Shown here in pieces: positions 34,345 through 43,905 of a DNA stretch of 64,000 bases. Position numbers and translations under genes: made by a program. The stretch lies in NCBI GenBank assembly GCA_964544085.1, contig CAZIZT010000002.1:1-64000 (forward strand), written 5' to 3'. The DNA comes from CAZIZT01 sp964544085 (GTDB taxonomy: Bacteria; Campylobacterota_A; Desulfurellia; Desulfurellales; Hippeaceae). Numbering within the stretch: position 1 is the first letter of the stretch; each line of letters opens with the position of its first letter. Under the pieces are notes generated by a model. That model made no database searches. It was not told the DNA's origin and saw only the letters and a program-made list of their open reading frames with translations.

Positions 34345-35192
34345 ACATACTCCGCCAAATCGGCAACACGCCCCTTGTTGAGCTAAAAACGGGCATACTG
34401 GCAAAGCTTGAGATGTTCAATCCAACCGGATCCATCAAGGATAGAACGGCTTACGGTATGTTGAAGGAGGCACTGGAGAACAGAACCATCGGCGAGAAAG
34501 GTATAGTAGAGCCCACAAGTGGAAACACCGGTATATCGCTGGCTTTTCTTGGTGCTTACTATGGCATCAATGTAACAATCGTTATGCCCGAAAATATGAG
34601 CAAACAGCGCATACGCATCATGGAATCCTTTGGGGCGAGAGTTATTCTCACATCTGCAAAAGGGGGTATGAAAGAAGCTGTGGAGGTCGCCTCCAGGCTG
34701 CAAGAGGAAGGCTACTTCATGCCTGATCAGTTTTCCAATCCTGCAAACCCAGGGATACATGCAGAGACAACAGCGCCAGAAATAGAAAAACAGGCCGGTA
34801 GTGTGGACATATTTGTCTGCGGCATCGGCACTGGCGGCACATTTACAGGTGTGGTTTCACAATTGAAGAAGAGGTTTCCTGATATGATAGCAGTTGCCGT
34901 GGAGCCAGCCAGAAGCCCTTTTTTGAGCAAGGGCATATCCGGGCAACATGCGATTCAGGGAATAGGCGCGGGTTTTTTACCAAAAACACTGGATACCTCT
35001 CTGATTGATGAAATCATTACTGTAACAGACGAAGATGCACTCTCATACAACGAGAGGCTATTGAAACAGGAGGGTATCTTCGCCGGCATCTCAAGCGGTG
35101 CAGCCTACTACGCAGCATTAACGCTAAAGGAGAGGTATCCGAAAAAACGTATTGTAACAATATTTGCAGATTCGATGGATAGGTATGTTTAG
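34341..35192 (+). CDS. cysteine synthase family PLP enzyme (CysK/CysM-like)
   Basis: A 283-residue fold-type II PLP enzyme. It starts MNILRQIGNTPLVEL, has the PLP lysine in NPTGSIKDR (Lys33), PTSGNTGISLA (58-68) and the phosphate-binding GIGTGGTFTG. It likely makes cysteine from O-acetylserine or a related activated serine and sulfide. It is a little short (usual 300-320) because the N-terminus is compact. The ATG overlaps the nadB stop and has GGGGAG upstream; open frame further upstream is inside nadB. SerA in the same operon would supply serine. Confidence 0.88.
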   Translation: MNILRQIGNTPLVELKTGILAKLEMFNPTGSIKDRTAYGMLKEALENRTIGEKGIVEPTSGNTGISLAFLGAYYGINVTIVMPENMSKQRIRIMESFGARVILTSAKGGMKEAVEVASRLQEEGYFMPDQFSNPANPGIHAETTAPEIEKQAGSVDIFVCGIGTGGTFTGVVSQLKKRFPDMIAVAVEPARSPFLSKGISGQHAIQGIGAGFLPKTLDTSLIDEIITVTDEDALSYNERLLKQEGIFAGISSGAAYYAALTLKERYPKKRIVTIFADSMDRYV

Positions 35193-35865
35193 TAAACTTG
35201 AAGAGAAACTGGGTTATAGGTTTAAAAAACCGCAGCTGTTGAAACGCGCTTTAACACACAGATCATACGTAAAAAACAAAAAGGAGTCTAACGAGCGGCT
35301 GGAGTTTCTTGGTGACGCCGTGCTTGAGCTGATAATAACCGAGTATCTGATAGACAGATATCCGGATGAAGCAGAGGGCAAGCTCTCAAAAACACGTGCG
35401 GCTTCAGTAAACACAAAGACACTTTCATCCATTGCAAGAAAGCTTGAGCTATTCAACTATTTGCTTGTAGGAAAAAGCGAGCAAAAGGAAGGTATAGTTC
35501 ATAACGATGGCATCCTGGAGGATGCCTTTGAAGCCATCGTTGGTGCAATATACTTAGATGGTGGGCTGGATAAAGCCAGAGAATTCGTGATAAGGCAGAT
35601 GAAGTCAGTTATAGACATGATTGTTGAAACCGGCATGATATTTGATTATAAAACCTATCTTCAGGAGATAACGCAAAAGAAATTCTCCTGTCTGCCTGAG
35701 TACAAAATCATCAGGGAAGAGGGTCTTGAGCACGATAAAACCTTCTTTTGCGAGGTCTTTATAAACTCTAAAAGCTATGGGATCGGTGTGGGCAAAAGTA
35801 AAAAAGAGGCAGAGAAAGAAGCTGCCAAAAAAGCCATCAAGGAGATAGAGGAGAGAGATGTTTAA
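35185..35865 (+). CDS. rnc: ribonuclease III
   Basis: A 226-residue enzyme with the RNase III signature NERLEFLGDAVLELI near residues 35-49, the second acidic pair (EDAFEAIVGAIYLDGG near 112-127) and a C-terminal double-stranded RNA binding domain ending in KKEAEKEAAKKAIKEI. It processes rRNA and other duplex RNA. The ATG at 35185 gives the standard N-terminus MFSKLEEKLGYRF. It overlaps the preceding gene by 8 nt and the next gene, era, by 8 nt; the rnc-era pairing is widely conserved. Confidence 0.95.
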   Translation: MFSKLEEKLGYRFKKPQLLKRALTHRSYVKNKKESNERLEFLGDAVLELIITEYLIDRYPDEAEGKLSKTRAASVNTKTLSSIARKLELFNYLLVGKSEQKEGIVHNDGILEDAFEAIVGAIYLDGGLDKAREFVIRQMKSVIDMIVETGMIFDYKTYLQEITQKKFSCLPEYKIIREEGLEHDKTFFCEVFINSKSYGIGVGKSKKEAEKEAAKKAIKEIEERDV

Positions 35866-36751
35866 GTCTGGATTTGTTGCTATAATAGGAAAACCTAATG
35901 TAGGAAAATCAACGCTTCTAAATCTACTCATAGGGGAAAAGATAGCAATTGTGTCACCAAAACCTCAGGCTACAAGAAAATCCGTTCGCGGTATTCTTAA
36001 CGGCGAAAACTATCAAATCATCTTTGTGGACACTCCGGGCATCCACGAGTCAAAAAAGAAGCTCAACACCGTTATGATGAAGTTCATAGATGAAGCAATG
36101 GAGGATTTCGACGTCGCCGTAGTAATGACAGATCATCACGGCGAGATAGATGAAGTATTGGAGGCATACCTGAGCAAAATCAGAGAAAAGAAGAAGAAAT
36201 CCATCCTGGTCATAAACAAAATAGATCTGATGAAAAAACCTCAAATAGAGGAAATAAAACGCAACTTTACCAGTCTTGCAGATTTCGATAAGGTGATAGA
36301 AACATCCCTGATTAAGGATGTGGAGGCAAAAGAAAAGATACTTTCAGCTTTACTTGAACTACTCCCTGAAGGCCCAAAATACTACGAAGAGGATATCATA
36401 AGCACCGAAACTGAACGCTTTATTGTTGCTGAAATCATAAGGGAGAAGGTAATGAACCTTCTTTCCAAAGAGATACCTTATCACATAGCTGTTGTTGTCG
36501 AAGAGATGAAATACAGAAAAGAAAAAAAGATGTATTACATCAAAGCGAACATCATCGTGGACAAACGCTCTCAAAAGCTCATAGTGGTAGGCAAAGACGG
36601 CAAAAAGATAAAGGAGATTGGTCAGGTTGCACGAATGGAGCTTGAGGAATTCTTGAAAAGCCGTGTCTATCTTGAGCTGTGGGTAAAGGTAAAAGAGGGC
36701 TGGACAAAGAAAGAGGCGCTGATTAAGGAGTACATAGACCCGAGGTTTTAA
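35858..36751 (+). CDS. era: GTPase Era
   Basis: A 297-residue GTPase with G1 GKPNVGKS (11-18), the effector loop PQATRKSVRG, G3 DTPG, G4 NKID and a C-terminal KH domain marked by VVGKDGKKIKEIG. Era binds 16S rRNA near its 3' end and acts in small-subunit maturation. Length is standard. The ATG overlaps rnc by 8 nt, and its TAA shares one base with the mgtE ATG. Confidence 0.96.
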   Translation: MFKSGFVAIIGKPNVGKSTLLNLLIGEKIAIVSPKPQATRKSVRGILNGENYQIIFVDTPGIHESKKKLNTVMMKFIDEAMEDFDVAVVMTDHHGEIDEVLEAYLSKIREKKKKSILVINKIDLMKKPQIEEIKRNFTSLADFDKVIETSLIKDVEAKEKILSALLELLPEGPKYYEEDIISTETERFIVAEIIREKVMNLLSKEIPYHIAVVVEEMKYRKEKKMYYIKANIIVDKRSQKLIVVGKDGKKIKEIGQVARMELEEFLKSRVYLELWVKVKEGWTKKEALIKEYIDPRF

Positions 36752-38151
36752 TGGCAAAAAACATCGATGAGAATGGCCAGAAGGAGCACGGAAGTACCCA
36801 TCTTCTGGTCAAGACCATACGCAACTTTATACGCAAGGATGCACTGGAAAACGTTGCAAATATAGTCAACAGGTTGCATCCTGCAGACATTGCAAAGATC
36901 ATACAGAATCTGGCACCGGACGAGAGGATTGCGCTCACAAAAGCCATCTCTGACTTGAAGCTCAAAGCGGAAGCCATCGAATACCTGGATGACTACACCG
37001 TTGCAGCCGACATACTGGAAAGCTTCCCGCCAGAGGATGCCGCCAGGGTACTTGAAAACATCTCCGTTGATAAAGCCGTCGACATATACGAAGAGCTCAA
37101 CGAAGAGCTCGCTGAAGAGATCCTCAAGCATCTGAATCCTGAATTCAAGGAGAAGATGGCATCATTGGCGCGCTACCCGGAAGATACAGCCGGCGGCATC
37201 ATGAACCCGGACTTTTTTGCCATAGACAAAGACATGACAGTAGAACAGGCAATAGAGGCTATACGCAAGGCAAGCAAGGAAAAACGAATCATCTACATCT
37301 ATGTGGTTGATAAATACAGGCATCTCATTGGCATTGTTACTCTGAGGTCGCTCATCACTGCCGACAAGGACGAAAAGATAGAGAACATCACAAACACCAA
37401 CATAATCTCCGTAAGAACGGATATGGACCAGGAGGAGGTGGCAAAGATCGTCGAGAAGTACGATCTGCTCTCCGTGCCGGTAACCGACAATAAGAATCGC
37501 CTTGTCGGTGTGATAAACGTAGACGACATCATAGACGTTATCAGGGAAGAAACCACAGAGGATATCTACAGGCTGGCTGGCACCTCAGAAGAGGAGCTTG
37601 AAGAAGAAAGCAGCGTTCTGAGCATCATTAAATACAGAGCACCCTGGCTCATTATGAGTTTGATTGGAGAATCTATCTCTGGTAGCGTGCTTAAGTTTTT
37701 CGATGGAACACTAAAAACGGCCATAGCCCTATCTTTTTTTATGCCATTGATTATGGCACTGGGTGGCAACACGGGCCAACAGTCACAAACAATTGTTGTC
37801 AGGGCGCTTGCTATAGGAAAATTTGATGAAAGCGGCATCTGGATAATCATCAAAAAGCAGATAAAAACTGCTGTTTCCATCGGTTTTCTTTTTTCTCTGC
37901 TGGGATTTTTAATGGATTATGTGTTCCAGCACAACCTGTACCTTGCGCTTGTGGTTGCATCGTCGCTGTTTCTGTCAATGTTTCTCTCAACCATGATAGG
38001 CGCCCTGCTACCTGTTGGCTTAAAGAAACTGAATGTTGATCCGGCTGTAGCCGCAAGTCCATTCATATCAGCTCTCAACGATATAATGGGTCTGGTTATC
38101 TATCTAACCATAGCCACACTGACGATTAAATACACAGGAGTCAGATTATGA
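36751..38151 (+). CDS. mgtE: magnesium transporter MgtE
   Basis: A 466-residue MgtE. It has an N-terminal helical superhelix (about 1-140, with HPADIAKIIQNL and PEDAARVLE), two CBS domains (about 145-270) and five membrane helices at the C-terminus. The pore signature is PLIMALGGNTGQQSQT. The cytosolic domains gate the channel according to Mg2+. It starts at the last base of era and overlaps glmM by 4 nt. It does not share a function with its neighbours, which suggests housekeeping co-transcription. Confidence 0.95.
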   Translation: MAKNIDENGQKEHGSTHLLVKTIRNFIRKDALENVANIVNRLHPADIAKIIQNLAPDERIALTKAISDLKLKAEAIEYLDDYTVAADILESFPPEDAARVLENISVDKAVDIYEELNEELAEEILKHLNPEFKEKMASLARYPEDTAGGIMNPDFFAIDKDMTVEQAIEAIRKASKEKRIIYIYVVDKYRHLIGIVTLRSLITADKDEKIENITNTNIISVRTDMDQEEVAKIVEKYDLLSVPVTDNKNRLVGVINVDDIIDVIREETTEDIYRLAGTSEEELEEESSVLSIIKYRAPWLIMSLIGESISGSVLKFFDGTLKTAIALSFFMPLIMALGGNTGQQSQTIVVRALAIGKFDESGIWIIIKKQIKTAVSIGFLFSLLGFLMDYVFQHNLYLALVVASSLFLSMFLSTMIGALLPVGLKKLNVDPAVAASPFISALNDIMGLVIYLTIATLTIKYTGVRL

Positions 38152-39497
38152 GGCTGTTTGGTACTGACGGTATAAGGGGCAAAGCAAATATCTACCCGCT
38201 TGTCGGGGACTTAGCCTACAAGCTGGGAAGGGCTCTGGTTTACGCCTTAAATAGCAACAGAAACAAAAAGAAAAAGATAATTATTGGCAAAGATACGCGT
38301 CTTTCAGGCTACATGCTGGAAAATGCCATAACAAGTGGTGTGGTTTCGATGGGAGCGGATGCCTTTCTTGTTGGACCGATGCCTACCCCGGCAATAGCCT
38401 TCCTTGTGCGCAGCATGCGGGCAGATGCGGGTGTTGTAATATCAGCAAGTCACAATCCTTTCGATGATAACGGCATCAAGATATTCTCCCACGACGGACT
38501 TAAACTCAGCGACGAGCTGGAGGAATTAATCGAGCACTACATATTCTCCACGGAACTGGATGACAAGGGGGCACTGGGCGAGCACATTGGCAGAGCCTAC
38601 AGGATACGCGACACACTGGGGCGCTACATCGTCTTTGCCAAGGACACCCTGCCCTACACCATGAACCTGGAAGGGTTGCGTATCGTGCTGGATTGCGCAA
38701 ACGGCGCTACTTACAAGGTTGCACCGATGATCTTCGAAGAGCTTGGTGCTGAAGTGATTACAATTAACAACGAACCAAATGGAATCAATATAAACGAAAA
38801 GTGCGGTTCAACGTATCCAGCAACTATAGTAGAAGCAAGCAGGCTCTACAGGGCGGATGTGGGTATCGCGTTCGATGGAGACGGAGATAGGGTGTTGATG
38901 GTGGATGAGACGTTTAAAACGGTGGACGGCGATATGATACTTGCCATACTGGCAAGGGATATGAAAGAGAAAGGCAAATTGAAAAAAGATACCGTTGTTG
39001 GCACAATTATGAGCAACTACGGTCTTGAAGAGTATTTGAGTCGCATAGGCGTTAAACTCGAAAGGGTGGATGTAGGAGATAAAAACATCGTTAAACGCAT
39101 GTTAGAGGGTGGCTTCAATCTCGGTGGAGAACAATCGGGTCACATAATCCTATCGGACCTGAACACAACCGGCGACGGGATAATAACAGCACTTGCTGTG
39201 CTCGCCATTATGAAGGAAAAAAATGCAAAACTCTCTGAATTGCACAAGGATTACAGAAAGGTACCGGAACAGACCATTAACGTCTCCGTTAAGAGTAAAC
39301 CACCGCTTGATGAGATTCAGGAGATTCAGGATGCCATCAAGAAAGCCAGAGATATCCTGGACGGTAAAGGAAGAATTGTGGTGAGATACTCGGGAACTGA
39401 ACCTTACCTGCGGATAACGGTGGAAAGCGAAAATACTATCAAACTGAAAGAGTGCTTGCGTACTATCGAAAGGGCAGCCGTCAAAAATCTCAGTTAG
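38148..39497 (+). CDS. glmM: phosphoglucosamine mutase
   Basis: A 449-residue alpha-D-phosphohexomutase. It has an N-terminal MRLFGTDGIRGKAN, the phosphoserine loop ISASHNPFDDNG (Ser101), the metal-binding DGDGDR, the sugar-binding GEQSGH and the C-terminal phosphate loop RYSGTEPYLRI. It interconverts glucosamine 6- and 1-phosphate toward UDP-GlcNAc, the precursor for peptidoglycan, LPS and the wecB epimerase. The ATG overlaps mgtE by 4 nt. Confidence 0.96.
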   Translation: MRLFGTDGIRGKANIYPLVGDLAYKLGRALVYALNSNRNKKKKIIIGKDTRLSGYMLENAITSGVVSMGADAFLVGPMPTPAIAFLVRSMRADAGVVISASHNPFDDNGIKIFSHDGLKLSDELEELIEHYIFSTELDDKGALGEHIGRAYRIRDTLGRYIVFAKDTLPYTMNLEGLRIVLDCANGATYKVAPMIFEELGAEVITINNEPNGININEKCGSTYPATIVEASRLYRADVGIAFDGDGDRVLMVDETFKTVDGDMILAILARDMKEKGKLKKDTVVGTIMSNYGLEEYLSRIGVKLERVDVGDKNIVKRMLEGGFNLGGEQSGHIILSDLNTTGDGIITALAVLAIMKEKNAKLSELHKDYRKVPEQTINVSVKSKPPLDEIQEIQDAIKKARDILDGKGRIVVRYSGTEPYLRITVESENTIKLKECLRTIERAAVKNLS

Positions 39498-39507
39498 GAG
39501 AAGAGTC

Positions 39508-40002
39508 ATGAGATATATTGCAAAAACAGCCTTACTGTGCATGCTGATTGCCCTTCTCGCTCGCGGAGTGTCCGCTTACGATCTTAAATCCCTCGTTTTC
39601 GACGGAGTGTATAAGAATCAAAAACCCATCCACCTGAGCGAGTATGTGGGCAAACAACCGATAATACTGGTCTTTTTTTATCCTCAATGCCCGCCCTGTG
39701 AAAGGGAGGTCAAAATCATCAACAAGCTCTACGAAAAGTACCACTCAAAAGCTCTGATTATCGGTGTAAGCTTAAGCAGGGATAAGTACGACATTCAGGA
39801 CTTCATAGACGATAACAACGTGAAGTACCCCATCTACATGATCAAAAGCAAGAATCAGTTAAAAGCTGTCGGCGGTATACTTGCAACACCAACAACGCTG
39901 CTTGTTGATGCAAAAGGCAGAGTAAGAAAGAAAATCATAGGGGAACGTAAATTCAAACACTATTGCAAAGACATTCAGAGGTGCTTTAACAAACATAGCT
40001 AA
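39508..40002 (+). CDS. secreted thioredoxin-like protein (TlpA/AhpC-TSA fold)
   Basis: A 164-residue protein with a signal peptide (about residues 1-23, ending RGVSA) and a thioredoxin fold. The redox motif CPPC is at 61-64 after VFFYPQ, and the cis-proline segment is ATPTTLLVD. It probably acts as a periplasmic thiol-disulfide reductase or cytochrome-maturation type protein. Its partner is unknown. Two further cysteines near the C-terminus (KHYCKDIQRCF) are unusual for the family. It lies 10 nt after glmM and 15 nt before serA. Confidence 0.8.
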   Translation: MRYIAKTALLCMLIALLARGVSAYDLKSLVFDGVYKNQKPIHLSEYVGKQPIILVFFYPQCPPCEREVKIINKLYEKYHSKALIIGVSLSRDKYDIQDFIDDNNVKYPIYMIKSKNQLKAVGGILATPTTLLVDAKGRVRKKIIGERKFKHYCKDIQRCFNKHS

Positions 40003-40017
40003 TTGAAAGGGGGACGG

Positions 40018-41607
40018 ATGTACAGGGTTGCAATCTGCGATAGTATATCGGAAAAGGGAATCGAGATACTCAAGAACGACCCAGAGATAGAACCGGTAAT
40101 CAAAACCGATGTAAAGAAAGACGAACTGCCGCATCATCTTGAAGACGTAGACGCCATTATTACACGAAGCGCAACAACTATAGACAAGGCATTCTTAAGC
40201 CATTGCAAAAGATTAAAGGTGATTGGTAGAGCCGGTGTTGGTGTGGATAACATAGATTTAGACGAAGCATCCAAAAGAGGCATCGTTGTACTGAACATGC
40301 CCACCGGTAACACGCTTGCTGCAACAGAACACACCATGACACACATGCTCAACTGTTTGCGGTTCTTCCCTAACGCAAACTATGAGCTAAAACACAAACA
40401 TATATGGGACAGAAAAAAATGGATGGGCATTGAGCTTAACGGCAAAACTGTCGGCATAATTGGAATGGGAAGAATCGGAACGAGAGTGGCAATTAGGGTA
40501 ATGAGTTTCGGTGCAAATGTTATCGTTTATGATCCATACATAAAGAAGGAAAAGGCAATAAATATAGGTGCAAACATCGTCGATGATCTGGACGAGCTGA
40601 TAAAAAACTCCGATATCATTACAATACACACACCAAAAACTGAAGAGACCTACAATATGATAGGTGAAAAAGAGATTGAGAAGATGAAAGACGGTGTTAT
40701 CCTGATAAACTGTGCACGTGGTGGCTTATACAACGAAGAGGCACTCTACAAGGGCTTAAAAAGCGGTAAAATCCGCGCTCTCGGTATAGATGTATTTGAA
40801 AATGAGCCCCAGCCCAATCATCCCCTGTATGAATTTGACAATGTCTTTGTTACACCGCATCTGGGAGCAAACACCTATGAATCCCAGATCCGTGTCGCCG
40901 AGGGTATAGCCAGATCGGTAATCGATGCCCTCAAGGGAAGAGGATATGAGAATGCCGTCAATATAGCTATGCCTGAAGAGGAGGTTTCAGAGATAGGCAA
41001 ACAATTTCTCGGTCTGGCTGAACGAATGGGCTCTTTCCTGTCGCAATACGTAAAGAGCTTTATAAACAGGGTAACGGTTTACACGCACGGTGAAATTGAG
41101 CACTATAACAGTTCGTTAGCCCTATTCACAAGCGTAGGTATTCTCAAGCATATGGTTGATGAGCATATAAACTACGTTAATGCACCTTATGTGGCTAAAG
41201 AACGCGGCCTAAACGTGGAGGCAAAAATCTACAAGGGTTCAACGGAATTCAAAAACTTCATGCTGATTAAAGCCGAGTATGATGATGCAAAAAGTATAGA
41301 GATAGCAGGCACCATATTCGAACCCAACAAGGCACGCATTGTTAACATGAATGGATTTGAAATGGAAATTGAGCTTACCGGCAATATCATCGTATTTCAA
41401 AACATAGACAAACCCGGAGTTATAGGTCAGGTTGGAGCCATCCTGGGCAAACACAACATTAACATTGCAGATTTCAGGCTCGGCAGAAAGGAGAAATCCA
41501 AAGAGGCACTCTCCTTCATAAAAACAGATGAAGAAGTAACAGACGAAATATTGACAGAGCTTCTCGGTATAGACGGTGCCATAGCAGCGGCACGTGTGAA
41601 ACTTTAA
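40018..41607 (+). CDS. serA: D-3-phosphoglycerate dehydrogenase
   Basis: A 529-residue long-form SerA. The substrate-domain start is YRVAICDSISEKGIEIL, the NAD-binding GIIGMGRIGTRVAI, the catalytic His in FVTPHLGANT, an intervening ASB domain and a C-terminal ACT domain (GNIIVFQNIDKPGVIGQVGA). It begins serine synthesis; the ACT domain usually gives serine feedback. The ATG at 40018 is preferred, with AAAGGGGGACGG directly upstream, over an in-frame TTG at 40003. It is the last gene of a nine-gene operon and is followed by a strong terminator. Confidence 0.95.
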   Translation: MYRVAICDSISEKGIEILKNDPEIEPVIKTDVKKDELPHHLEDVDAIITRSATTIDKAFLSHCKRLKVIGRAGVGVDNIDLDEASKRGIVVLNMPTGNTLAATEHTMTHMLNCLRFFPNANYELKHKHIWDRKKWMGIELNGKTVGIIGMGRIGTRVAIRVMSFGANVIVYDPYIKKEKAINIGANIVDDLDELIKNSDIITIHTPKTEETYNMIGEKEIEKMKDGVILINCARGGLYNEEALYKGLKSGKIRALGIDVFENEPQPNHPLYEFDNVFVTPHLGANTYESQIRVAEGIARSVIDALKGRGYENAVNIAMPEEEVSEIGKQFLGLAERMGSFLSQYVKSFINRVTVYTHGEIEHYNSSLALFTSVGILKHMVDEHINYVNAPYVAKERGLNVEAKIYKGSTEFKNFMLIKAEYDDAKSIEIAGTIFEPNKARIVNMNGFEMEIELTGNIIVFQNIDKPGVIGQVGAILGKHNINIADFRLGRKEKSKEALSFIKTDEEVTDEILTELLGIDGAIAAARVKL

Positions 41608-41616
41608 AAAATCAAC

Positions 41617-41645
41617 GAGCCTCAGGCTTTAGAAGCTTGAGGCTC
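41617..41645. terminator. bidirectional intrinsic terminator between serA and the radical SAM gene
   Basis: GAGCCTCAGGCTT and AAGCTTGAGGCTC form a near-perfect 13-bp stem with a 3-nt loop. It is followed by TTCTTT on the plus strand and by GTTGATTTTTT on the minus strand. It contains the last codons of the minus-strand gene. Confidence 0.85.
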
Positions 41646-43122
41646 TTCTTTGTGACTCGTCCAGGTATCTGCCCTTTAGGTAGATCTCCTTCCAGTAGGG
41701 ATCAAATATCTCTTTAAGTTTCTTATCGTACTCAACCATACCATCGTAGTAAGCCTTATCCTTCAGTGCATTAGCTGCATTCTCATCCTCAGCCTTTGCG
41801 GCGTATCGGTCTATAATCGCCCGTGCCAGCTTGTGGTGATCTCTAATAGGACAGCCTATAATAAAGTTTCCAACCTTATCCGGATCTCGCTTGTAACCGT
41901 ATGCATCCTGCCACTTTCTAATGGCTTCAAAGAAAGGCTGATTATACACATCGTTCAGATTGCCGCCCTTTTCATAGACCTCCAGTATATTCACAGGTGA
42001 GTACGGGAAGAATGCGCATGGCGTCACGGTACCATTGTAGTCTATGTAGAGATAGCCACCCTCTCTACCTGCCGAGATGCAACCCGTAGCAAGAACACCG
42101 CTATTCCAGAAATCAGGATAAAAGAGCTTTTTCTCCCACAATATTTCTCTTTCCTTCTGGAACAGGTACAACCTCTGTGCCGGTGTAATCATATAGTCAA
42201 GCGTGTAGCTCCTGCCGATCGGCATGTACTGGAAGAGCCATCCGTAGGTTGCCTTCTGTTTGTCAAAGTAAAATTCCAGAAATTCGTCACTCACAAGCAG
42301 CTCAGCATTGTGCCTCATGGCTGTTGTGGATATACCAAAAGGCACCCCCTCATCCCGCATATATTCAAACGCTGCAAGTATTTTCTTGAAGGTGCCCTTA
42401 CCCCTTCTTGCATCTGTCTCCTTCTCGAAACCTTCAACCGAAACAGCCGGTGTGACATTACCCAATCTGGCCATCCTTTTTGCCACTTCCCTTGTTATCA
42501 TTGTACCGTTTGTGTAGAACATGAACCAGTCGTTGGGATGTTCCTCAACAAGATCCAGTATATCCTTACCCTCGCTCTTGTAGATAAACGGTTCTCCACC
42601 CGTTATGACGGTAAAGCCGGATCCCCATAGTTTCTCTTTTTCATCTATAATACGCGAAAGCACCGAGTATGGAATAGTCTCTGCAGAAGCAGATGTTGAC
42701 GAAGCGTAGCAGCCAATACAGTGCAGGTTGCAGCGTTTGGTTGGTGCAATAACCAGAAAAGCCGGCGGTATCCTCCCAAACCTGGCTTTGAACTCCTCCT
42801 CTATTTTTCTTTGTTGAGGATTCCCAATTACAAGCGTATTTATAAGCACTCTTACCATTGGCTCTATCACGCTTGGCGATATAAGTCCCTCTTTCATGCG
42901 CTTATCTGCCATCTCAAAGAGGTTCATAATCACCCTGACCTTTTCCTTTTGCATCTCAACAGGCCTATTGTCAGGGTTTACCTCAACCAATGCATGATAG
43001 GCCGCACTGTACGCTTTCTTCAGCAAAAAACTCCTGAGCGTCTGGCTTTTTACTATAGCGCTGGCGCCACCTTTTGCGACAATTCGACTTAAAATATTGT
43101 AAAATTTCTCCATCTCCTTCAT
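41629..43122 (-). CDS. radical SAM protein of unknown substrate
   Basis: A 497-residue radical SAM enzyme with motif CNLHCIGC (C131, C135, C138) and the GGEP motif (TVITGGEPF). A C-terminal cysteine segment (GTVTPCAFFPY) is reminiscent of auxiliary-cluster or PqqE/MoaA-like relatives. The 130-residue N-terminal region is helical and lacks a recognisable domain; it recurs in uncharacterised radical SAM proteins. No peptide precursor, partner enzyme or maturase gene is adjacent. The ATG has AAAAGGGGGG upstream. It is monocistronic, convergent with serA and divergent from the glycosylase gene. Confidence 0.75.
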   Translation of the reverse strand: MKEMEKFYNILSRIVAKGGASAIVKSQTLRSFLLKKAYSAAYHALVEVNPDNRPVEMQKEKVRVIMNLFEMADKRMKEGLISPSVIEPMVRVLINTLVIGNPQQRKIEEEFKARFGRIPPAFLVIAPTKRCNLHCIGCYASSTSASAETIPYSVLSRIIDEKEKLWGSGFTVITGGEPFIYKSEGKDILDLVEEHPNDWFMFYTNGTMITREVAKRMARLGNVTPAVSVEGFEKETDARRGKGTFKKILAAFEYMRDEGVPFGISTTAMRHNAELLVSDEFLEFYFDKQKATYGWLFQYMPIGRSYTLDYMITPAQRLYLFQKEREILWEKKLFYPDFWNSGVLATGCISAGREGGYLYIDYNGTVTPCAFFPYSPVNILEVYEKGGNLNDVYNQPFFEAIRKWQDAYGYKRDPDKVGNFIIGCPIRDHHKLARAIIDRYAAKAEDENAANALKDKAYYDGMVEYDKKLKEIFDPYWKEIYLKGRYLDESQRRASSF

Positions 43123-43225
43123 GGTAGCCCCCCTTTTAAGTTGTTATTTTTATTAAACTTAAATCTAAACAACTCCAAGTCAAGTTTTAAAAGCAACCAA
43201 AAGTTATTTCGGTTACCCGCTTCTA

Positions 43226-43254
43226 TTGTTAAAGCGAGCAGAATCTGCTAAAAT
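43226..43254 (+). promoter_or_regulatory. promoter of the glycosylase-coaE-clc unit
   Basis: TTGTTA (43226-43231), a 17-bp spacer, TAAAAT (43249-43254). The transcription start is expected at about 43261, the A of the ATG, and no Shine-Dalgarno precedes that ATG. This is the clearest leaderless candidate in the window. Confidence 0.55.
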
Positions 43255-43260
43255 TGTTTC

Positions 43261-43905
43261 ATGATAGGCGACAGACTCATCCAGATTTACAAAAAACTCC
43301 TTGAGCACTATTCAAATCAGCATTGGTGGCCCGCAGAAACAAGAGATGAAATCGTGATCGGCGCGGTACTGACACAGAATACCGCCTGGAAAAATGTGGA
43401 GAGGGCAATTGAAAACCTTAAAAGAGCAAATCTCGATACCCTTATGGCCATTCATCAGACAAAATCAAGCAGAATCAAAGAGTGCATTAAACCTGCAGGC
43501 TTCTACAACCAGAAAACGCAATACCTCAAGAACGTGGCAAGGTTTTTTGTAGAAAACGGTGGATTCGAGCAGCTAAAAAAGCTCGATACACCGGCTTTGA
43601 GAAAGAAACTCCTTGGTGTAAAAGGAGTGGGAAAGGAGACAGCCGATTCCATCCTTCTATACGCCTTTGACAGACCGATATTTGTGGTTGATGCATACAC
43701 AAAAAGACTCTGCCAGAGACACAAATTATCGGAACAATTGGACTACGACAGCATACAGGGGCTGTTCATGGAACACCTGGATGCCGATCCAAAATTGTTT
43801 AACGAGTATCATGCCCTGATTGTAAAAAACGCAAAAGAGCACTGCAGGAAAAAGCCTATTTGCAAAGGTTGCCCGCTTGAGGAGGATCTGTGCTTATCGG
43901 ATTAA
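43261..43905 (+). CDS. endonuclease III-like DNA glycosylase (HhH-GPD)
   Basis: A 214-residue base-excision enzyme. It has a helix-hairpin-helix GVKGVGKETADSILLYA near residues 120-136, the catalytic Asp in VVDAYTKR, and four C-terminal cysteines (CRKKPICKGCPLEEDLC) spaced for a [4Fe-4S] cluster. The N-terminus (WWPAETRDEIVIGAVLTQNT) resembles the MagIII/3-methyladenine glycosylase subgroup more than classical Nth. The Nth lysine position was not confirmed, so it is probably a monofunctional glycosylase. It overlaps coaE by 16 nt. Confidence 0.85.
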   Translation: MIGDRLIQIYKKLLEHYSNQHWWPAETRDEIVIGAVLTQNTAWKNVERAIENLKRANLDTLMAIHQTKSSRIKECIKPAGFYNQKTQYLKNVARFFVENGGFEQLKKLDTPALRKKLLGVKGVGKETADSILLYAFDRPIFVVDAYTKRLCQRHKLSEQLDYDSIQGLFMEHLDADPKLFNEYHALIVKNAKEHCRKKPICKGCPLEEDLCLSD

